Source: Clavaria fumosa
Lineage: Eukaryota; Basidiomycota; Agaricomycetes; Agaricales; Clavariaceae
Length of the DNA: 64,000 nucleotides
NCBI GenBank assembly: GCA_951802425.1
Contig: OX637805.1
Span: forward strand, 496,001 to 560,000
Direction of reading: 5' to 3'
The notes below the pieces were generated by a model, which saw only the letters and a list, made by a program, of their open reading frames with translations, was not told the DNA's origin and made no database searches. The translations under genes were made by a program, and so were the position numbers. Shown piece after piece: positions 33,261-45,740 of the stretch (positions are counted from its first letter, which is position 1; the number at the start of each line of letters is the position of its first letter).

Positions 33261-33589
33261 TGAGCGACACAGTACACATTCAGACGTCGCCTTTCGAAAT
33301 GACTGCGGAGCGGAGTCTACGTTGATTGAGTAGACTCATGCTACGCTATGGCTGGGTGTAAGTTGCTGGAATATTGCATGCCGAGTGGAGAGTGCTGGGA
33401 ATATCCTCTTGCACCCTCTGGTGATGGTGATAGTATGAATTAAATGCTATGTCATGTCACGCGTCCTCACAGGGGATGGTATGTGCTGGTTGAGAAATTA
33501 CGTAAAAATTCTCTGCTTGTATGCAGGTAGTGAGGGTGTGTTCAGCTTTTCATTGTCAAGTGAAAATATGTTAGGTGATTACTGTATAC
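33261..33589. other. Intergenic, AT-richer
   Basis: No gene is seen. It is downstream (3') of the heavy-metal ATPase and probably holds its polyadenylation region. Confidence 0.4.
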
Positions 33590-36500
33590 TCAGCTAAACC
33601 GAGTATTCTTCTTCACACTCCAACCTATGCTGAGCCCCACAAGTACTACTGGAAGTACACTGACCAATTCCCCCAAACCTGCCCACCTTGGCTCAATGCT
33701 CACCTTCACCGCCACGCCGCTTGCCAACACGATGGCAATAATCATATACATGACACACCAGCCCAGGGAGATCCTGGCCCTCCTGTCTGCAGCACTTGCA
33801 ATACCAAACAGCACGTTAACTCCCCGCTCGATGTCTGGGAAGAGCAGCACAGCACCCGCAGAGGTGCGCGCAACATCCGAGCTCGACACGACAGCAAGTG
33901 CCGCGTCTGCCGTCGCAAGTGCAGGTGCATCATTAGTCCCATCCCCGATGAACAAGACTCTTTCGTGCTTGTCGCGCTGCAATGACTGTATAAATGCCCG
34001 CTTGTCTTCGGGCATGCACCCCGCCAGCAAGTTCTCTTCGCTCACGCCGATTTGTGCAGCGAATCGTGCAACAGCGGCAGCGTTGTCCCCACTACTGATA
34101 AAAACGGTCTTGCCACTCCTCTTAAGCGAGTCCACAAGCCGGGAGGCCTCGGATCGAGGAAGGTCGGCGAGGCCATAGACTGCAATGCACGTGCCGCCGA
34201 GCGTCACGGTGAAAAGCGAGTGCCCGGACCTGAGGCAATGTGCGACAGCAGGGTGAGAGGCGGCGCCAGTGAAGGATGCTTTCCCGCCCAGAATCTCATA
34301 GCCACCCAGGGTGGCACGCATGCCCTTGCCTGGCAATGTGGATATATCCGATAGGCGGAAGATCTCCTTCCAATGGTTGGGCGGTACAGCCTCCGTCAAA
34401 AAACGGTGCACCCCCTGTGCAATCGGATGGTTGTTCCCTTTGACGAGTTCATAAACGAGACGTTCTGCACCCTCCACAAGCACTTCTGACTGCACAACTG
34501 TGAACAGACCTTGGGAAAGCGTCCCGGTCTTGTCGAAAACGACCACAGAGACATGTTGCATGACGTGCAAGATGTCTGCGGACCGCACCAAGATGCCCGA
34601 GCGAGCCAAGACACGCATGGAAACCGACGTAACCATCGGGACCTGCATATCAATAGTTAGCAACGGCACTGGCCACTGTCGGTAATACTCACGGCTAGCC
34701 CAATTGCGCACGGACAGCTCACGACGAGGACCGCAATAGCGTGCATGAGTCCATCTACCACGGCGTCCACCTTTGTCCGTTTCCTTACAAATACATTGAC
34801 AATAACCCACGCCATGAACGCGAGCCCCGCAACAGCCACTGCAAGTGGGAGGATGACTGCTGACAGTCTGTCGGCGAGGTCTTGCAGCGGCGCGCGTGAG
34901 CTCTGCGCGTGCCGGACGAGTTGCGTAATCCTGGCCAGTGAATTCTCGTGCAACAGCCTTGTCACCTCAACGCGCAGGACCCCATCGAGGTTTATCGTCC
35001 CTGCTATCACGCGGCTCCCGCGGATCTTGGAAACAGCGGCGCTCTCGCCTGTCACAGACGACTCGTCGACATCGCTCGAGCCAGAGAGGACCACACCGTC
35101 TGTGACGATGCGTGTGGTCGGGAGAATCTCGATGCAGTCGCCGTAGTGCAAGAGCCGAGAGTCGACCGTACAGCTCGTCTCACCCTCGACCACCCGGACG
35201 TCCTTTGTCTGCAGCTGGTGCAGAGCGTGAATGGCAGACCCCGCAGACTTGCGCGTGGCGCCTTGTACGGTGCGACCAAGGTAGATGAGCGTGATGAGGA
35301 GCGTGCACGTCTCGAAGAATGGCGCCGAGAAAGGCATGTGTGCGGCTTGAAATGCGTATGCGACGACGGAGAAGACGTACGACACGAATGTGCTGACAGC
35401 TGCGAGGACATTCAGGTCTACCTGGTGGATGAAGAGGACGGAACGCGCAGAGGCCCCATACATAGGGGCTGCAAGGACCTGCACGATCGTCGCCAGTCCG
35501 AGCGAGATCCCACCATAAAGCACCGGAGACGGAGAGAGGCGAGCCCAGGTAAGCACTAGGACGGGGACTGTGCAAGCGATGCAGAGAGTTGTGCGAATTA
35601 TCAGATTCCACAGGTCACGAGTAGCAGGGTCGTGGGCTTGCTCGATTGACTTGGGCGCCAATTGCCCTCCGTGTTCTTCCAGCTCTGCAAGGACCTCTCG
35701 AGGAAGGAGTGCTTTCTCGCCGATGACACGGAAAGAGACATCCCAGATGTCGCCGCTAGATCCGTGAGAGATGTCATATTTGTCCATCAGGACGGCTGGC
35801 GGTCGCCCTCTAAACACCACAGGTAAGGTGATGTGTGAGGAAGTCTCTGTATCCTTTCTCGGCATGTCCCTGACCTTGAATCCGGTCGCACGCGCGAGTT
35901 GTGCCACGATCGCTGTCGAAGATATGACCTCTGGATCGTAACGAAGCTGCGCCATTCCAGCGAAATAATCTGTTTCGACCGTTGTGACGGATGGAAGACG
36001 CATGAGAACACGGGCAACTTTGGAGATACAATCAGGGCAGTCCATGCCCCCGATCTCGAGGTGAAGAAGAGTGGACCCCGCTTTCGGAGCCTGGGAATTT
36101 CCAGCTGCAACTAAATCCGCCTTCAAATCCTCGGTGGACACAACCTCGCAACCTCGCAAAGGCCCGGATGGACGGTCGAGAATGAGGGGCGATTCATTCA
36201 AGAAGCAGCAGGCGCGACGGCAGCACTTCTCCAGGATGGCGCAGCAGTAGCGAAGATTTTCCGCGTATCGCTCGAGGCTATTCAAAGCTACTTCTATGCT
36301 GCCTGTTTCCCCTATTAAGCAGGTGTCATCATTAGATCGTCACGGAGGCTGGAATAGGTACCTCGATGCGTTAATGTGGCACGGCGTACCATATCTGCGA
36401 TACAACAGGAACAAGCGCTTTGATCGGACGCTGTTTATGATTGGCATTTAGCAAATGCAATAGACGCCAAGAGATCAGCTTCATACACGACATTCCACAG

Positions 36501-37192
36501 CACGCTTCTGCCATTCCGGATGTTTCATTAGTTGAGGACTGCAAACCTGACACAGGAGAGCGTAAGCTAAAATAGACTCATACCATGCCTTCAATAACTT
36601 ACCTGACGAGGCGCCTGGAGCGCAACAACCTGCCAAGCAACTTTTCTCCGCTGGTTCGAATTTCAGAAGATCTTTCTTGACACAGCAGCTGGCCGCACAA
36701 CCATCTCTCGGTTGCTGTGTGACCTGAGCACAAGAAGACTGTTCGTTTCCTAACACATTGAATTGAGAGAAGAAATCAATCGAACCAATGGACTTCTTAC
36801 CACAGTCGTGGCATTCTTGATCTTTGGGCCCACCAAAGTTTGCGTCTCCTCTGTTCACCACCGGACAGCAAGTGTCCATTAGAACCACGATGTTGGCTGC
36901 TTTATGGGATGAGACGTGCAAATCTAGAACAGAAAGCGCGAGGTGAAGGAGAGTCGTACCACGACTGCAATAACATACCTGGCAAGGCGCTTGGAACGCA
37001 ACAACCGGATGAGCAGCTGGCGGTAGAGCCCTCACTCGGCCGCTGCGGAACCAGAGCACGCGACGATTGTCCGCTTCCTAACAAAACGAGATGGGCGAAG
37101 AGTTCAATCGACTCAAGGTAGGACTTCTTACCACAGCAGCCGCCACCATCTTCACATTCAAGTCCACAAGAGTCCGCATCTCTTTTGTTCAC
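33590..37192 (-). CDS. Heavy-metal P1B ATPase with cysteine-rich N-terminus (Pca1-like)
   Basis: This is an ATP-driven transporter for soft metal ions (copper, silver or cadmium); yeast Pca1, a cadmium exporter, has the same plan. The start MNKRDADSCGLECEDGG leads into two Cys-rich modules ending in CSSGCCVPSALP and CLAGCCAPGASS. CSCCIADMV, YCCAILEKCCRRACCF and one HMA domain with GGMDCPDC follow. The ATPase core has all key motifs: VTGESAAVSK, the metal-site SCPCAIGLAV (spliced near 34690-34640), DKTGTLSQG with the phosphorylated Asp, GNNHPIAQGV (HP motif) and GDGTNDAPAL. Several membrane helices are evident, including the last pair ending VGLSIGWSVKKNTRFS. About eight introns join in frame, and the product is near 1,050 residues. 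The metal preference is inference. The Cys-rich modules could be sensors or degradation signals, as in Pca1. Confidence 0.87.
36600..37192 (-). repeat. Internal duplication of the Cys-rich module, introns included
   Basis: Two modules repeat the same exon-intron layout. Introns 37078-37131 and 36750-36800 both start gtaagaagtcc, share a cgattga...ttc core and end in gttag. Both follow a Cys codon plus G. The exons after them begin GSGQSS and GNEQSS, and end CCVPSALP and CCAPGASS. The following introns start gtatgttattg and gtaagttattg. Similar intron sequence shows a genomic duplication rather than convergence of Cys codons. Confidence 0.8.
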
Positions 37193-39037
37193 CGTCTGAC
37201 GGCATGTGTCTATTGGAGCGAGCTCCTTCGTGCCTATAGAAGAATGCGCGATCTGCAGGAAGAAATTGAGTGGAAGGGAATCAGCTGACTATGTATGATG
37301 TCAATAATATCCGCCGCTATAGCAATGATGTTGGTCAGTGGCAGCGAGGGGAAATGCAGGTTATACCAGTATTGGCTTTGTCGGCGGCGGTGTCGCTACA
37401 TCCTAGGCAACATTTAGAAGGTGACTCTTCTCTTTTGGTGGGGTGTGGTTCCAAATCGCAGCCAGAATACGAAATTTGTTTGTCATTCGCAGGCATATTG
37501 TGTGAGGGTTGGAAGGGAACGATTGTTTGCGATTGACCCGTACTATGTTATTATGGCCGAGTATAGTCGTCCAGATCCTCCCACCCTCACTGCAACCGAG
37601 AGACGAAGGAATCTGATAATCCTTCAATACCGCTCTTAGGAGAATGTGATGTAGTTGATCAGTCATGTGAACTCCGGCCATTTCAGCTAATGATACAACC
37701 AGCAGACTTATATACGATTGACCTTCGGATGCCGCGCTTTCTGTGATGTCAGAAAGGAAAACATTTGGAGACCCAGGCCGCTGAGCGGCTCTGAACGAAT
37801 AATTTTAGACACCCAAATTGAGATTGATGTAAAAAATGAGATCGGCGCCATGTCTCCGTCCTCTGCGAGTCCGAGATTAGAGGGGCGGTCATGCTGATGG
37901 GTGCGAGCGCGTCTCACTAGCTCTGTTCGGAGGAAACAGGTGTCTCGCGACGCGCCTGCCCCGACGGGCAGGATTGATGTGAGTTCCATGCCTTCCCGGT
38001 TCAAAACAAGAAATATTGCCACGATAGTCGACTCGTGGAACGTCGCGTATGCTACTCAAGGAAACCGCAAAATTATGATTCTGCGAATGTGAGGTCAAGA
38101 TCTCTCACCTCGGCCAGCAATAACTATCTCCAGGGCAGTGACCAAGACCTGCACCAGGGTGCCTTCATAACCATACATGGCAAGGCATAGTTGTCTCGAC
38201 GCATTGCCCGACGTAGAGTGATGTAAGAAATACAGATTGACACTGAGATGCGTCCAGTGAGCTTGGTCGAAGCAGGTCAAGAATAAATCTCACAATTGAG
38301 CTGGTATAGGAGGATACCGCGGCATGAAAAGGCGGCCTTAATCAAGATCGCCTTTTTCGTGGGCGGCCGACTGATCGAAAGCCAAAATTCAGAACGGGGA
38401 TACAGGGAGAAATGGTGGATATGGGACATGAGGCCACACGCGAGAGCGTTCAATAGAAATTGTCGAGTTCCATCCCAGTGATGAGCTCGTTCAGCAGGAG
38501 AAAGGACACTTACAAGTCGCTAGATATACAGCGTGAGGCTTGTCGCTAGGGCGAGAAATCCAAGTCGGTTTCCATTGACGTGTAAAACGCGCAAAAAACG
38601 CACCAATTGCTGACCATGTAAGCTGCATGAAGGCTACAATGAGCGCTCCATACCAAATCGTCCGTCGAGAACACCAGGAGGGTTACAGTGTACTGAGAGT
38701 GTGTAACTGTGCTCTCTCCTTGCTTGTAAAATTGCGTAACGTGCACAGCGAGTGGAAAATATTGAACCGTTCATATTATACAAGAGCGCACAACACAGAA
38801 CCGTTGAAGACGTCGGAAATTGGCGCGGTGGTGTGCTTTACGGACGACGATCAGTGTCGCGGCGCGTTCCCTTTTCCAGCGTCGCATCGAACATTGAAAC
38901 CGACAACGCGGCGACGACAAAAACCGCAGTCGCCGTCGCCATCGTCCTGCATTGAGCTACACGATTCTTTGTCTCTAGGGCACGAGTCGCCGCCTTATTC
39001 TCTTCCCGCCGTCTTCAGCAAGGGCCATACTCGAGGG
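37193..39037. other. Long intergenic region, no supported gene
   Basis: About 1.8 kb between divergent genes. Short frames occur (for example 37708-38022 minus and 38296-38481 plus) but none has a domain or believable splice context. It should contain the promoters of both the ATPase and TRAPPC11 genes. Confidence 0.5.
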
Positions 39038-42000
39038 ATGAACTCGTACCCCATCGAACTGCTGGCGCAGCTGGCACCTGTCATGTTCGTCGCAGGCCTC
39101 GGCCAAGCTGCTCCGCTGCCGGCTGCCATTGCGACGCAGCCTGCTTCACACCCGCCTCTGGCTCTCACTCTCCAAGCCCAGCCCCAAGACCCATTCGCCT
39201 CTCTTTGCGCGCGACTGCGCGAGGCTCTTCTCTCTTGGCGCAGAACTGCGGTCTGGCAGCCGGACAAAGCCAACACGTTCCAGGCAGTCTTAGTTGATAA
39301 GGACGTCAGGTTCCCACCTCGCAAAGTGGCCCCGTCTGAAGATGCCTCTTTCTCCGTCGCTCATTCGCCACTTTCCCCGCTGACCCCGTCCTCACCGCTC
39401 TTTCCGGACGGTCTGATCGCGCCTATATGGATCCGCAAACACACGACCCTCGTGCCCAGCGTCTTTGTTATGTTCCTCCGTCTCTTCGAGCAATCCCCAG
39501 CCGCGTCGGATGCAGAAGGAGAAAAGGAAGAGAAGAGGAAAGACGCGGAGCTCTCCGCAGAAATAGCAGCGAGGAAGAAGGCTGTCGCTGAAAGAGGGAT
39601 CAAACTCACCGTAGTTCTCATGGCGAGTCGCAGGATGCTGGGTAGGTCGTGTACCTCGCATCGCGTAGAAAGCGAGCAGTTCTAAACGCTCTCCTAGATG
39701 ATCCAGCTCTCGACGCGCGTCTCACGTATATCCGCAGGCAGGGTAACCTAGACTCCCGCGCATCTTTGTTTGTTCTGAGCCCCGTCAGTGCCGCTGAATT
39801 GACCGATTTCATTCAGAGGTATGCAATCTGTTTTTATATTGGGATGACTCGAATTCTTGCATCCAGCCTTCAACAAGCTCTCTATGAACCAGCGATCGAC
39901 TACTACATTGCACATTCGAAACGTGTCCGGCGGAAACGGAATCGACATTCTCAAGCCGTCTCTTCGTATTCGCATCCTCCGCTGCCCCCTATGAGTGGCG
40001 CTCACGCTGCTCGACCGTTAAGACCTGAGGGTTGGACCGTGCGTTACGAGTATAAGATGGCCTGTTTCGCAGAGTTTCGCGGTGAGGATGAAGTGGCACT
40101 CAAGTGCGTTTGTCTTGATGCTACATTGAAATTGTCTTGATTGTGTATAGACACTACCAGGATGCGTATTCTGCGCTTGCGCTTATGTTTGGGTCCACAG
40201 CAATACTGCCGCCGCGCACGAAGCGATGGGCAGAAGCGAAGGTTCTGGCGGACTGCATCAGCCTCAAGGTTTGCCGTTCTTCTCCGTTTCCCCACCCGTG
40301 AGCACTTTACCCAATCATCTGCCGCGACGTACAGATTTGCAAGCTGTATCTGTACAACAACGAGCACATTCTCGCCCTGTCCCAGAACGTCACTCACGTC
40401 CGCAAATTCTCCGACCTCTCGAGAGGATGGGGAATTGGGGAGGAGACGTTTGAGTATTGGAGTTGGATGGCAAAACAACACAGGCTGTTTGCGGAGCTGC
40501 TGGAGCAAGGGACGAAGGGTACACTCGTGATCCCAGTTCATCGGCCCCAACCTCCGCCGACGCAACCACGACCGAATATCGGCGCAAATGTCGTCGAAGC
40601 TGACTCTATGAGGGCGCTCGGACTCAATCCTATTCAAGCGCTCCAGCATCCGGGTTTCTATTATTATATGGCAGCGAGGTGTACAGAGATTCGAAGAGAT
40701 AGATTTCTGGCTGCGCTTGGGAGCGAAGTTAGTAGGTTCTTTCTTGACTTTCCTTGGGCACCTTCTCACTTTGGTCCCGCCTGTGCCAGTCTACTTCCTA
40801 TCCGATGTCTCCCGGTTATGCCAACGAGAAGAAAGTGGATCATTTGGCTGCCGTTCTTGAGGTCCGTATTGTGACGGAGTGGTTTCAACTCTGCGGTGAA
40901 TCTTTTGTTGAAACTCGCCGTTCTCGCCGTGTCTAGCTTTATACCAAGGCGTACGAGTTTTTCAAACGATTCGCGCCCACTCCGGCGCCGGGCGAGACAC
41001 AGACACAGAGCCGTCTGACCCTTTTCATCGCTTATCGAATCGCCCAAACGTACTATAATTCAGGCAAGTTTGATATGGCAGTCAGGTTCGTTGTTGTCAT
41101 CGCCTCTTTTCGCGTTTCGTGCGTGGATAAGTGCGTTGTGTCACTAACGTGTTTGCCAACGCATGTGCCGCAGATTCTTCGAGCGCATCGCGAAGACGTA
41201 CCGCAAGGAGAAATGGGGATCGCTGCTCCGGCCACTTTTATCGACCTGGTATGCATGTGCGCAGCGGCTCGGAGATGTTGAATTGAGTGTCAAGTTACTT
41301 ATAGAGATGCTGGGGCATGGTAATAGACTTGTTATTTCGCGGATAATGAATGGTCGTCTGACGCTGTGTTTTTTCTGTGCACAGGAGCGTCGATCCATGA
41401 GCACACAGGAGAGTCGATCCATGAGCACACAGGAGAGTCGATCCATGAGCAAGAGCAGGCGAGCCTGGTGGAGGACTTGGTTCTGATCCTCCGGGTTAGT
41501 TGTTTGCTTTAGGCATGGGGTTAACTTACGGGAGGTGTCGTAGAACACGGTTCCGTCGTCCAAGGACGAGCCATTGGTAGTCGACTTTTCAGAATCCGCG
41601 CCAATCTGTACGTCTTAATCTTTCGATGATGTTCGCTGCCTTACGGCTGGGTATGATATCCCTTTACTGACACTACCCCAGTTGCTCCGCGCGTCGTATT
41701 TTGGAAACCTGAAGTTAATGTTGGAGAGTCTTCTGCTTTTCAGCTTTCAATCACAGCTCCTTCAATGGACTTCGAGGCTTTACCAGTATCATCTCTAGTG
41801 GTCGAATTTGCGGATGATATTCCACCAATCATAGTCCGGCATCTCGACTGCGATCCCGCATCCCTACATCCTATCCGACGAATAGACCTTGGCCATACTG
41901 CTGTGCCAAAATCATCTGACGCGGACGTGCCGCCGCGAGAAGTTCAGGCATATCTACGCTGGCAACGCGGTTCCACACTCATATTTGCGGGCACCATCGC

Positions 42001-43876
42001 GTCTGAAGCCCCACGCGTCTTGAAGGCATCTCTATTCGCCTTACTCACGTATGCACTGCTAAGAATCTTGTTTGTATAGCTTTCCAGACTGCTCCTTTCT
42101 CTCCAGGAAGGCAGTTGGTCGATTGATTTACCAATGGACTTGTCGGTGCAGAGGCATGGCCACTCATCCCCTCTTCGGTGGTTGAGTTCCCTCGACCCAA
42201 TACGGTTTCTCCCTCTCAGGCCAGAGCAGCATGCTTCCGCGGTGTTAGTGGCACTTCTCGTCAAGCCCATCCGTGCATTTCTGATCATCATGGCTTTCTC
42301 CAACCAGCGTGCGATATCAACTCCACCAGTTATCGGTGTCCTTGTCCCACGAGGCACCCGCGTTCTTAGACGAAGAGTATCCCATCAGTATCAAGGTCAC
42401 AAACATAGACGATCGCGAGCTTGAGCTTATTTTAGATGTTCTACTGCAACCCACGGAGCTCGACGACGCCGGTGCGCAGTGCACTTTATCCTATCTCAGT
42501 TGACTGTGGGCACGAGAGTCTTTTTATAGTCAACTCAATCTCGTTGGATGGCGAACGTTCCAGTGGGCTAATCAAAGGTGTCTCCCTCGGCATACTTGCC
42601 CCCGGGGGCACAATACTCAAGACGCTGCGACTATTGAGCACGGGGGCGGCGGGAGACAGGACTATCGACATCTCAATCCAATCGCGTTGCACAGCATCGA
42701 ACCCAGAAGACCTTGCACTGGATTTAGCCGACACGGTCGACACGACGGATACACTGAGGACGATCCTGATCCCCACAGTGGCTCCGATCAAGGTCAGCTA
42801 CGACGTGGTTTACAGGCGCTCCCTTGGCGAACAATTGGGTCTTGCGGATCTGAGGAGATATGATAGTGAGTTTTGGGATGTTGGTGACGGCGGAGAGGCG
42901 CTCGTTGTTGCCGAGATGGAATGTTGTGGTCCGTGGAGTGTGAAGATAGACAGCTTGAATTTGGTCTGCAAAGTGGGCACTTCTCCATTATTCTATTGCA
43001 CATTCCAAAGTGCCGTGATCCAGGACGGCGATCAAGCGAGAGTCATTGAGCACTCTTCACATGAACCAGATGAAGATTTGTTCCAGGATTGTGAAGTATA
43101 CTTCCTTCTCCAGTTTCGTCTTACTGCTCATCCTTCAAGATAGACCACTTGCCTGGGGAAACATTCTCGGACGCCTGTCGCATTTCACTTTCCCTTGAGA
43201 CATATGTTGACCTTGACCGAAGTGCTGCTATACCCGGACCGGGAGAATATGTGATTACTTGGCGAAGGTATACCCCTCTCTTTCTCGTGACCCAGTGCCA
43301 GGGACTCATCAACCCGCATCTGCAAGGATTTTACAGGACGGTCAACATGGACCAAGTTCCACTACTCACTTTCCATTACCACCCCTTCAGCCACCCTTAG
43401 ACGGACTCATTGCCTTACTAACCGTTCCATCGACAGCAAAGCTGCACGTGCCATTCTCGCTCCGACTCACGGTGCGCAACCGACACCCGTCACGGACTGC
43501 TGTCGTATTTGTGCATCTGGACCCGGATTCGGGCTCGGAGGGCTTCGTCGTGGCGGGCCCCAGATCGGTCGCTGTTCCGCTGCTGCTGCCATGTGCGGAA
43601 GAGACCTTGATCTGGCGGCTGGTCCCAATCGAGTGTGGGTACCTGCAAGCGCCGCGCTTCAGAGTTGTGGATCGACGGCAGGACAGCGACGCGGGTGCGC
43701 AAGGTGGCGGTGGGACAGGGTCAGGTGGGGATAGACAGAGTGGACAAATCGTGCAGGTAGTAGGTGTAAGGTGGGACATGAGAAAGGGGTCAGACACTAC
43801 CCTAGAGCAGGGCAATGCAGTCATAGAGGGCGCTTCAGCGAAGGAGAGCTTGGGAAATGTGCTTGTATTACCGTAA
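39038..43876 (+). CDS. TRAPP complex subunit 11 (foie gras / Gryzun protein)
   Basis: This is the large scaffold subunit of the TRAPPIII tethering complex, acting in ER-Golgi and autophagosome traffic. The start MNSYPIELLAQLAPVMFVAG is characteristic of the family. Exon 1 runs to 39640 (LTVVLMASRRML). Later exons give ARLTYIRRQGNLDSRASLFV, then YYIAHSKRVRRKRNRH and the foie-gras domain core: RYEYKMACFAEFRGEDEVAL, KHYQDAYSALALMFG and the ISLKICKLYLYNNEHILA type stretch near 40320-40380. ALGLNPIQALQHPGFYYYMA follows. After the minisatellite exon near 41385-41490 comes the Gryzun beta-rich half, e.g. LPVSSLVVEFADDIPP and KVSYDVVYRRSLGEQLGLAD, ending ASAKESLGNVLVLP. It needs about fifteen introns. 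The fit is good along the whole length, though some splice sites in 41000-41700 are approximate. Confidence 0.87.
41389..41451 (+). repeat. 24-base in-frame tandem repeat in TRAPPC11
   Basis: Two full units (41389-41412 and 41413-41436) and a third partial one to 41451 are identical: gtcgatccatgagcacacag followed by gaga. In the TRAPPC11 frame each unit encodes SIHEHTGE, giving a short charged loop. The repeat starts a few bases after a splice acceptor. Confidence 0.9.
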
Positions 43877-44071
43877 TGTCACATGTTGCTAGTATTACCA
43901 GAGGCAGCAGCATTGTCCAGGTGTAGACGTAAGGTGGGACATAGGAAGGGAGTTAGACACTACTCTAGGACAAATGATACACTCATGGAGGGCGCTCAGC
44001 AAAGAACTTTGGAAACATACATGTCCTACATTGCTTGCCAAATGGAGTGTCCGATGCTATCAATTTAGATA
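43877..44071. other. Convergent 3' spacer
   Basis: A short gap between the stops of TRAPPC11 and the phosphotransferase gene. Part of it (43915-43990) resembles the last TRAPPC11 bases (gtgtagacgtaaggtgggaca, compare 43760-43780), so a small local duplication of the 3' exon is likely. Confidence 0.5.
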
Positions 44072-45579
44072 TCACAACCTGGCCGATTGGCCCAATTTGA
44101 ACCCTTCATCTTGTAGGACCTGCTTTGCCAATGCACCCAGGATGGGAAATACGTTGCGAGAAAACCCGGCCATCTCCGAGCTTGCCTGACGCTTCGCAAA
44201 TCTCGCTGCGATACCCTGCGCGATGACAGCAAGCTGGAACCAGGGAAGATGGTGTTAGCAAAAAGAGAAGTTAGGAGATGGGTCGACTGACTCTGAACAA
44301 CATCCAACTTCGAGCAAAGATCATCTCAGAAATTGGATAAGGCTGGCCCACGAGGCGACAGTATTCGCGCTCGAGATCTGCGAGAGGGAATGGGGCGGGC
44401 GTTGTTGAATTTTTGAAACCTGCCACTAGACGGTACGAAGGAACATTCGCGAATGCCTTTTCGTCTATCACCCAGGGCTGAGTGAGGTTCGCCAGATCAG
44501 CGAGCTGGAAAAAATGTCTAGTTAGAAAGAAAGAAAATGGCTAGGCCAGGGGCGAGTCACTGACAGGGCTCCCTAGAGTGCATAACTCCCAGTCCAAGAT
44601 GGCAATGACACGATTTTCAGTGGGGTGAAAAACCAGGTTGTCGAGCTTGTAGTCCCCGTGGACAATACGAAGACCTAGCTTGGACTCGTCTGGCAGGTGG
44701 CTCTGATACCAAGCGAGCAGGTCGACAATGAATGGGATTTCTCCCACCCGCTGCCGTGTCTCAACGTCGACGACCGCAGCTTGAGCTGCGGATACGCGCG
44801 AAAGAGATTTTATCTGGCGGGTAAAATAGGAGGTGGAGGGACCAAGGGTAGAAAGGCCAACAGCGGCTGGAGAAACGGAATGCAGAGCGGCAAGAGCCCG
44901 GGTAGCCGCTAACCAACTGGCGAATCACGAAGATAAGGTTTCGGCACGGAAGAGACTGGATTATACGCACCATTCTCGTCTAGTCTCAGGAGACGCTTCA
45001 GGCATAGCTGTGTTGGTGTATATTCGTCCGTCCATGAATTCCATAAGGTAGAACGGTGTGCCGATGACACTATCATCATTGCAGAGTGCGATGGGCTCCG
45101 GTACGGGAACCTTTTGGTCCGAGTGGGTGGATGGATTGATATTGTGCAGGTACAGAGCGCGAAGCACCGTGAATTCTCTCTCAATTTGATGAGCCGTAGT
45201 AGATACTAGCTGGCCGGCTGGTTTCTTCCTGAGAACAAATTTACGTTTCCTAAGAGAAGAGAATTCAGTTCAACAGAATTGACGTTAGACGATTGACCAA
45301 GCGAAATGACCTAGAATCCGTCAAGAAATAGGTTGGATTGGACTGCAAGGTATATTGGACTATATTCCACACGTATATGGAAGGACTTACTTGTCCAAAC
45401 TGTCAGATGATGAATCCATGTCTTTGCAAGTATTACGCCGCAATGATACTCACCTTGAATTGTTTAACATCGACTGGCGGCTGCAGAGCGGGGACGTGGC
45501 TGGAAAAGTAGCGATTCAAGTTGTCTGTGTCGATGTTGGCGCGTACTTCACCAATTTCCCCGCCGATTTTCGACTCCAT
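44072..45579 (-). CDS. APH-domain kinase-like protein (ACAD10/11 N-terminal type)
   Basis: This is a phosphotransferase of the aminoglycoside/choline kinase fold, like the kinase domain of ACAD10/ACAD11, which in animals phosphorylates 4-hydroxy fatty acids for beta-oxidation. The start MESKIGGEIGEVRANIDTDN is followed by NRYFSSHVPALQPPVDVKQF. A 9-base exon (FGQ) then joins to SNPTYFLTDSR. KRKFVLRKKPAGQLVSTTAH (ATP-binding Lys), VIGTPFYLMEFMDGRIYT, and the Brenner motif IVHGDYKLDNLVFHP with AILDWELCTLGSP (catalytic Asp and DxD-type acidic residue) follow. The end is AGFSRNVFPILGALAKQVLQ through GQSARL. Six or more introns join well. There is no dehydrogenase domain, so it is the stand-alone fungal form. 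Substrate inferred. Confidence 0.85.
45391..45399 (-). other. 9-base microexon of the APH-domain gene
   Basis: Read on the minus strand, an acceptor (gacag) and a perfect donor (gtaagt) flank TTTGGACAA, which encodes Phe-Gly-Gln. It completes the family-typical K-F-G-Q-S-N-P-T-Y block between exons ending DVKQFK and starting SNPTYF. Skipping it keeps frame but deletes three conserved residues. Confidence 0.8.
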
Positions 45580-45740
45580 AACCAGAGGCGATCTCTGCAC
45601 AAGCGGTTAGCGCGGTTAGCCGCTACGTTGTGATCGGCACATCACCATTCACGTGATTCTGCACCCCGGATAAAATTTCGGAAATCGGAACATGTCACGC
45701 GTTGATTACGTTAAGCCCGCGTACGAAAAAAAAAACTATC

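Noticed and set aside
34948..35559. 203-codon plus-strand frame opposite the heavy-metal ATPase
   Set aside because: The minus strand encodes unmistakable P-type ATPase motifs over the same bases.
37708..38022. 104-codon minus-strand frame in the long intergenic region
   Set aside because: No domain, signal or splice support, and the base composition is that of surrounding non-coding sequence.
38095..38280. Possible relic of the ATPase in the intergenic region (MYGYEGTLVQVLVTAL)
   Set aside because: The resemblance to the ATPase VQVLAAPMYG segment is short and in the wrong order, so probably chance.
45655..45690. Heat-shock element upstream of the mitochondrial Hsp70
   Set aside because: TTC and GAA blocks occur (tttcggaaatcggaac), but the spacing does not give the standard nGAAnnTTCn array.
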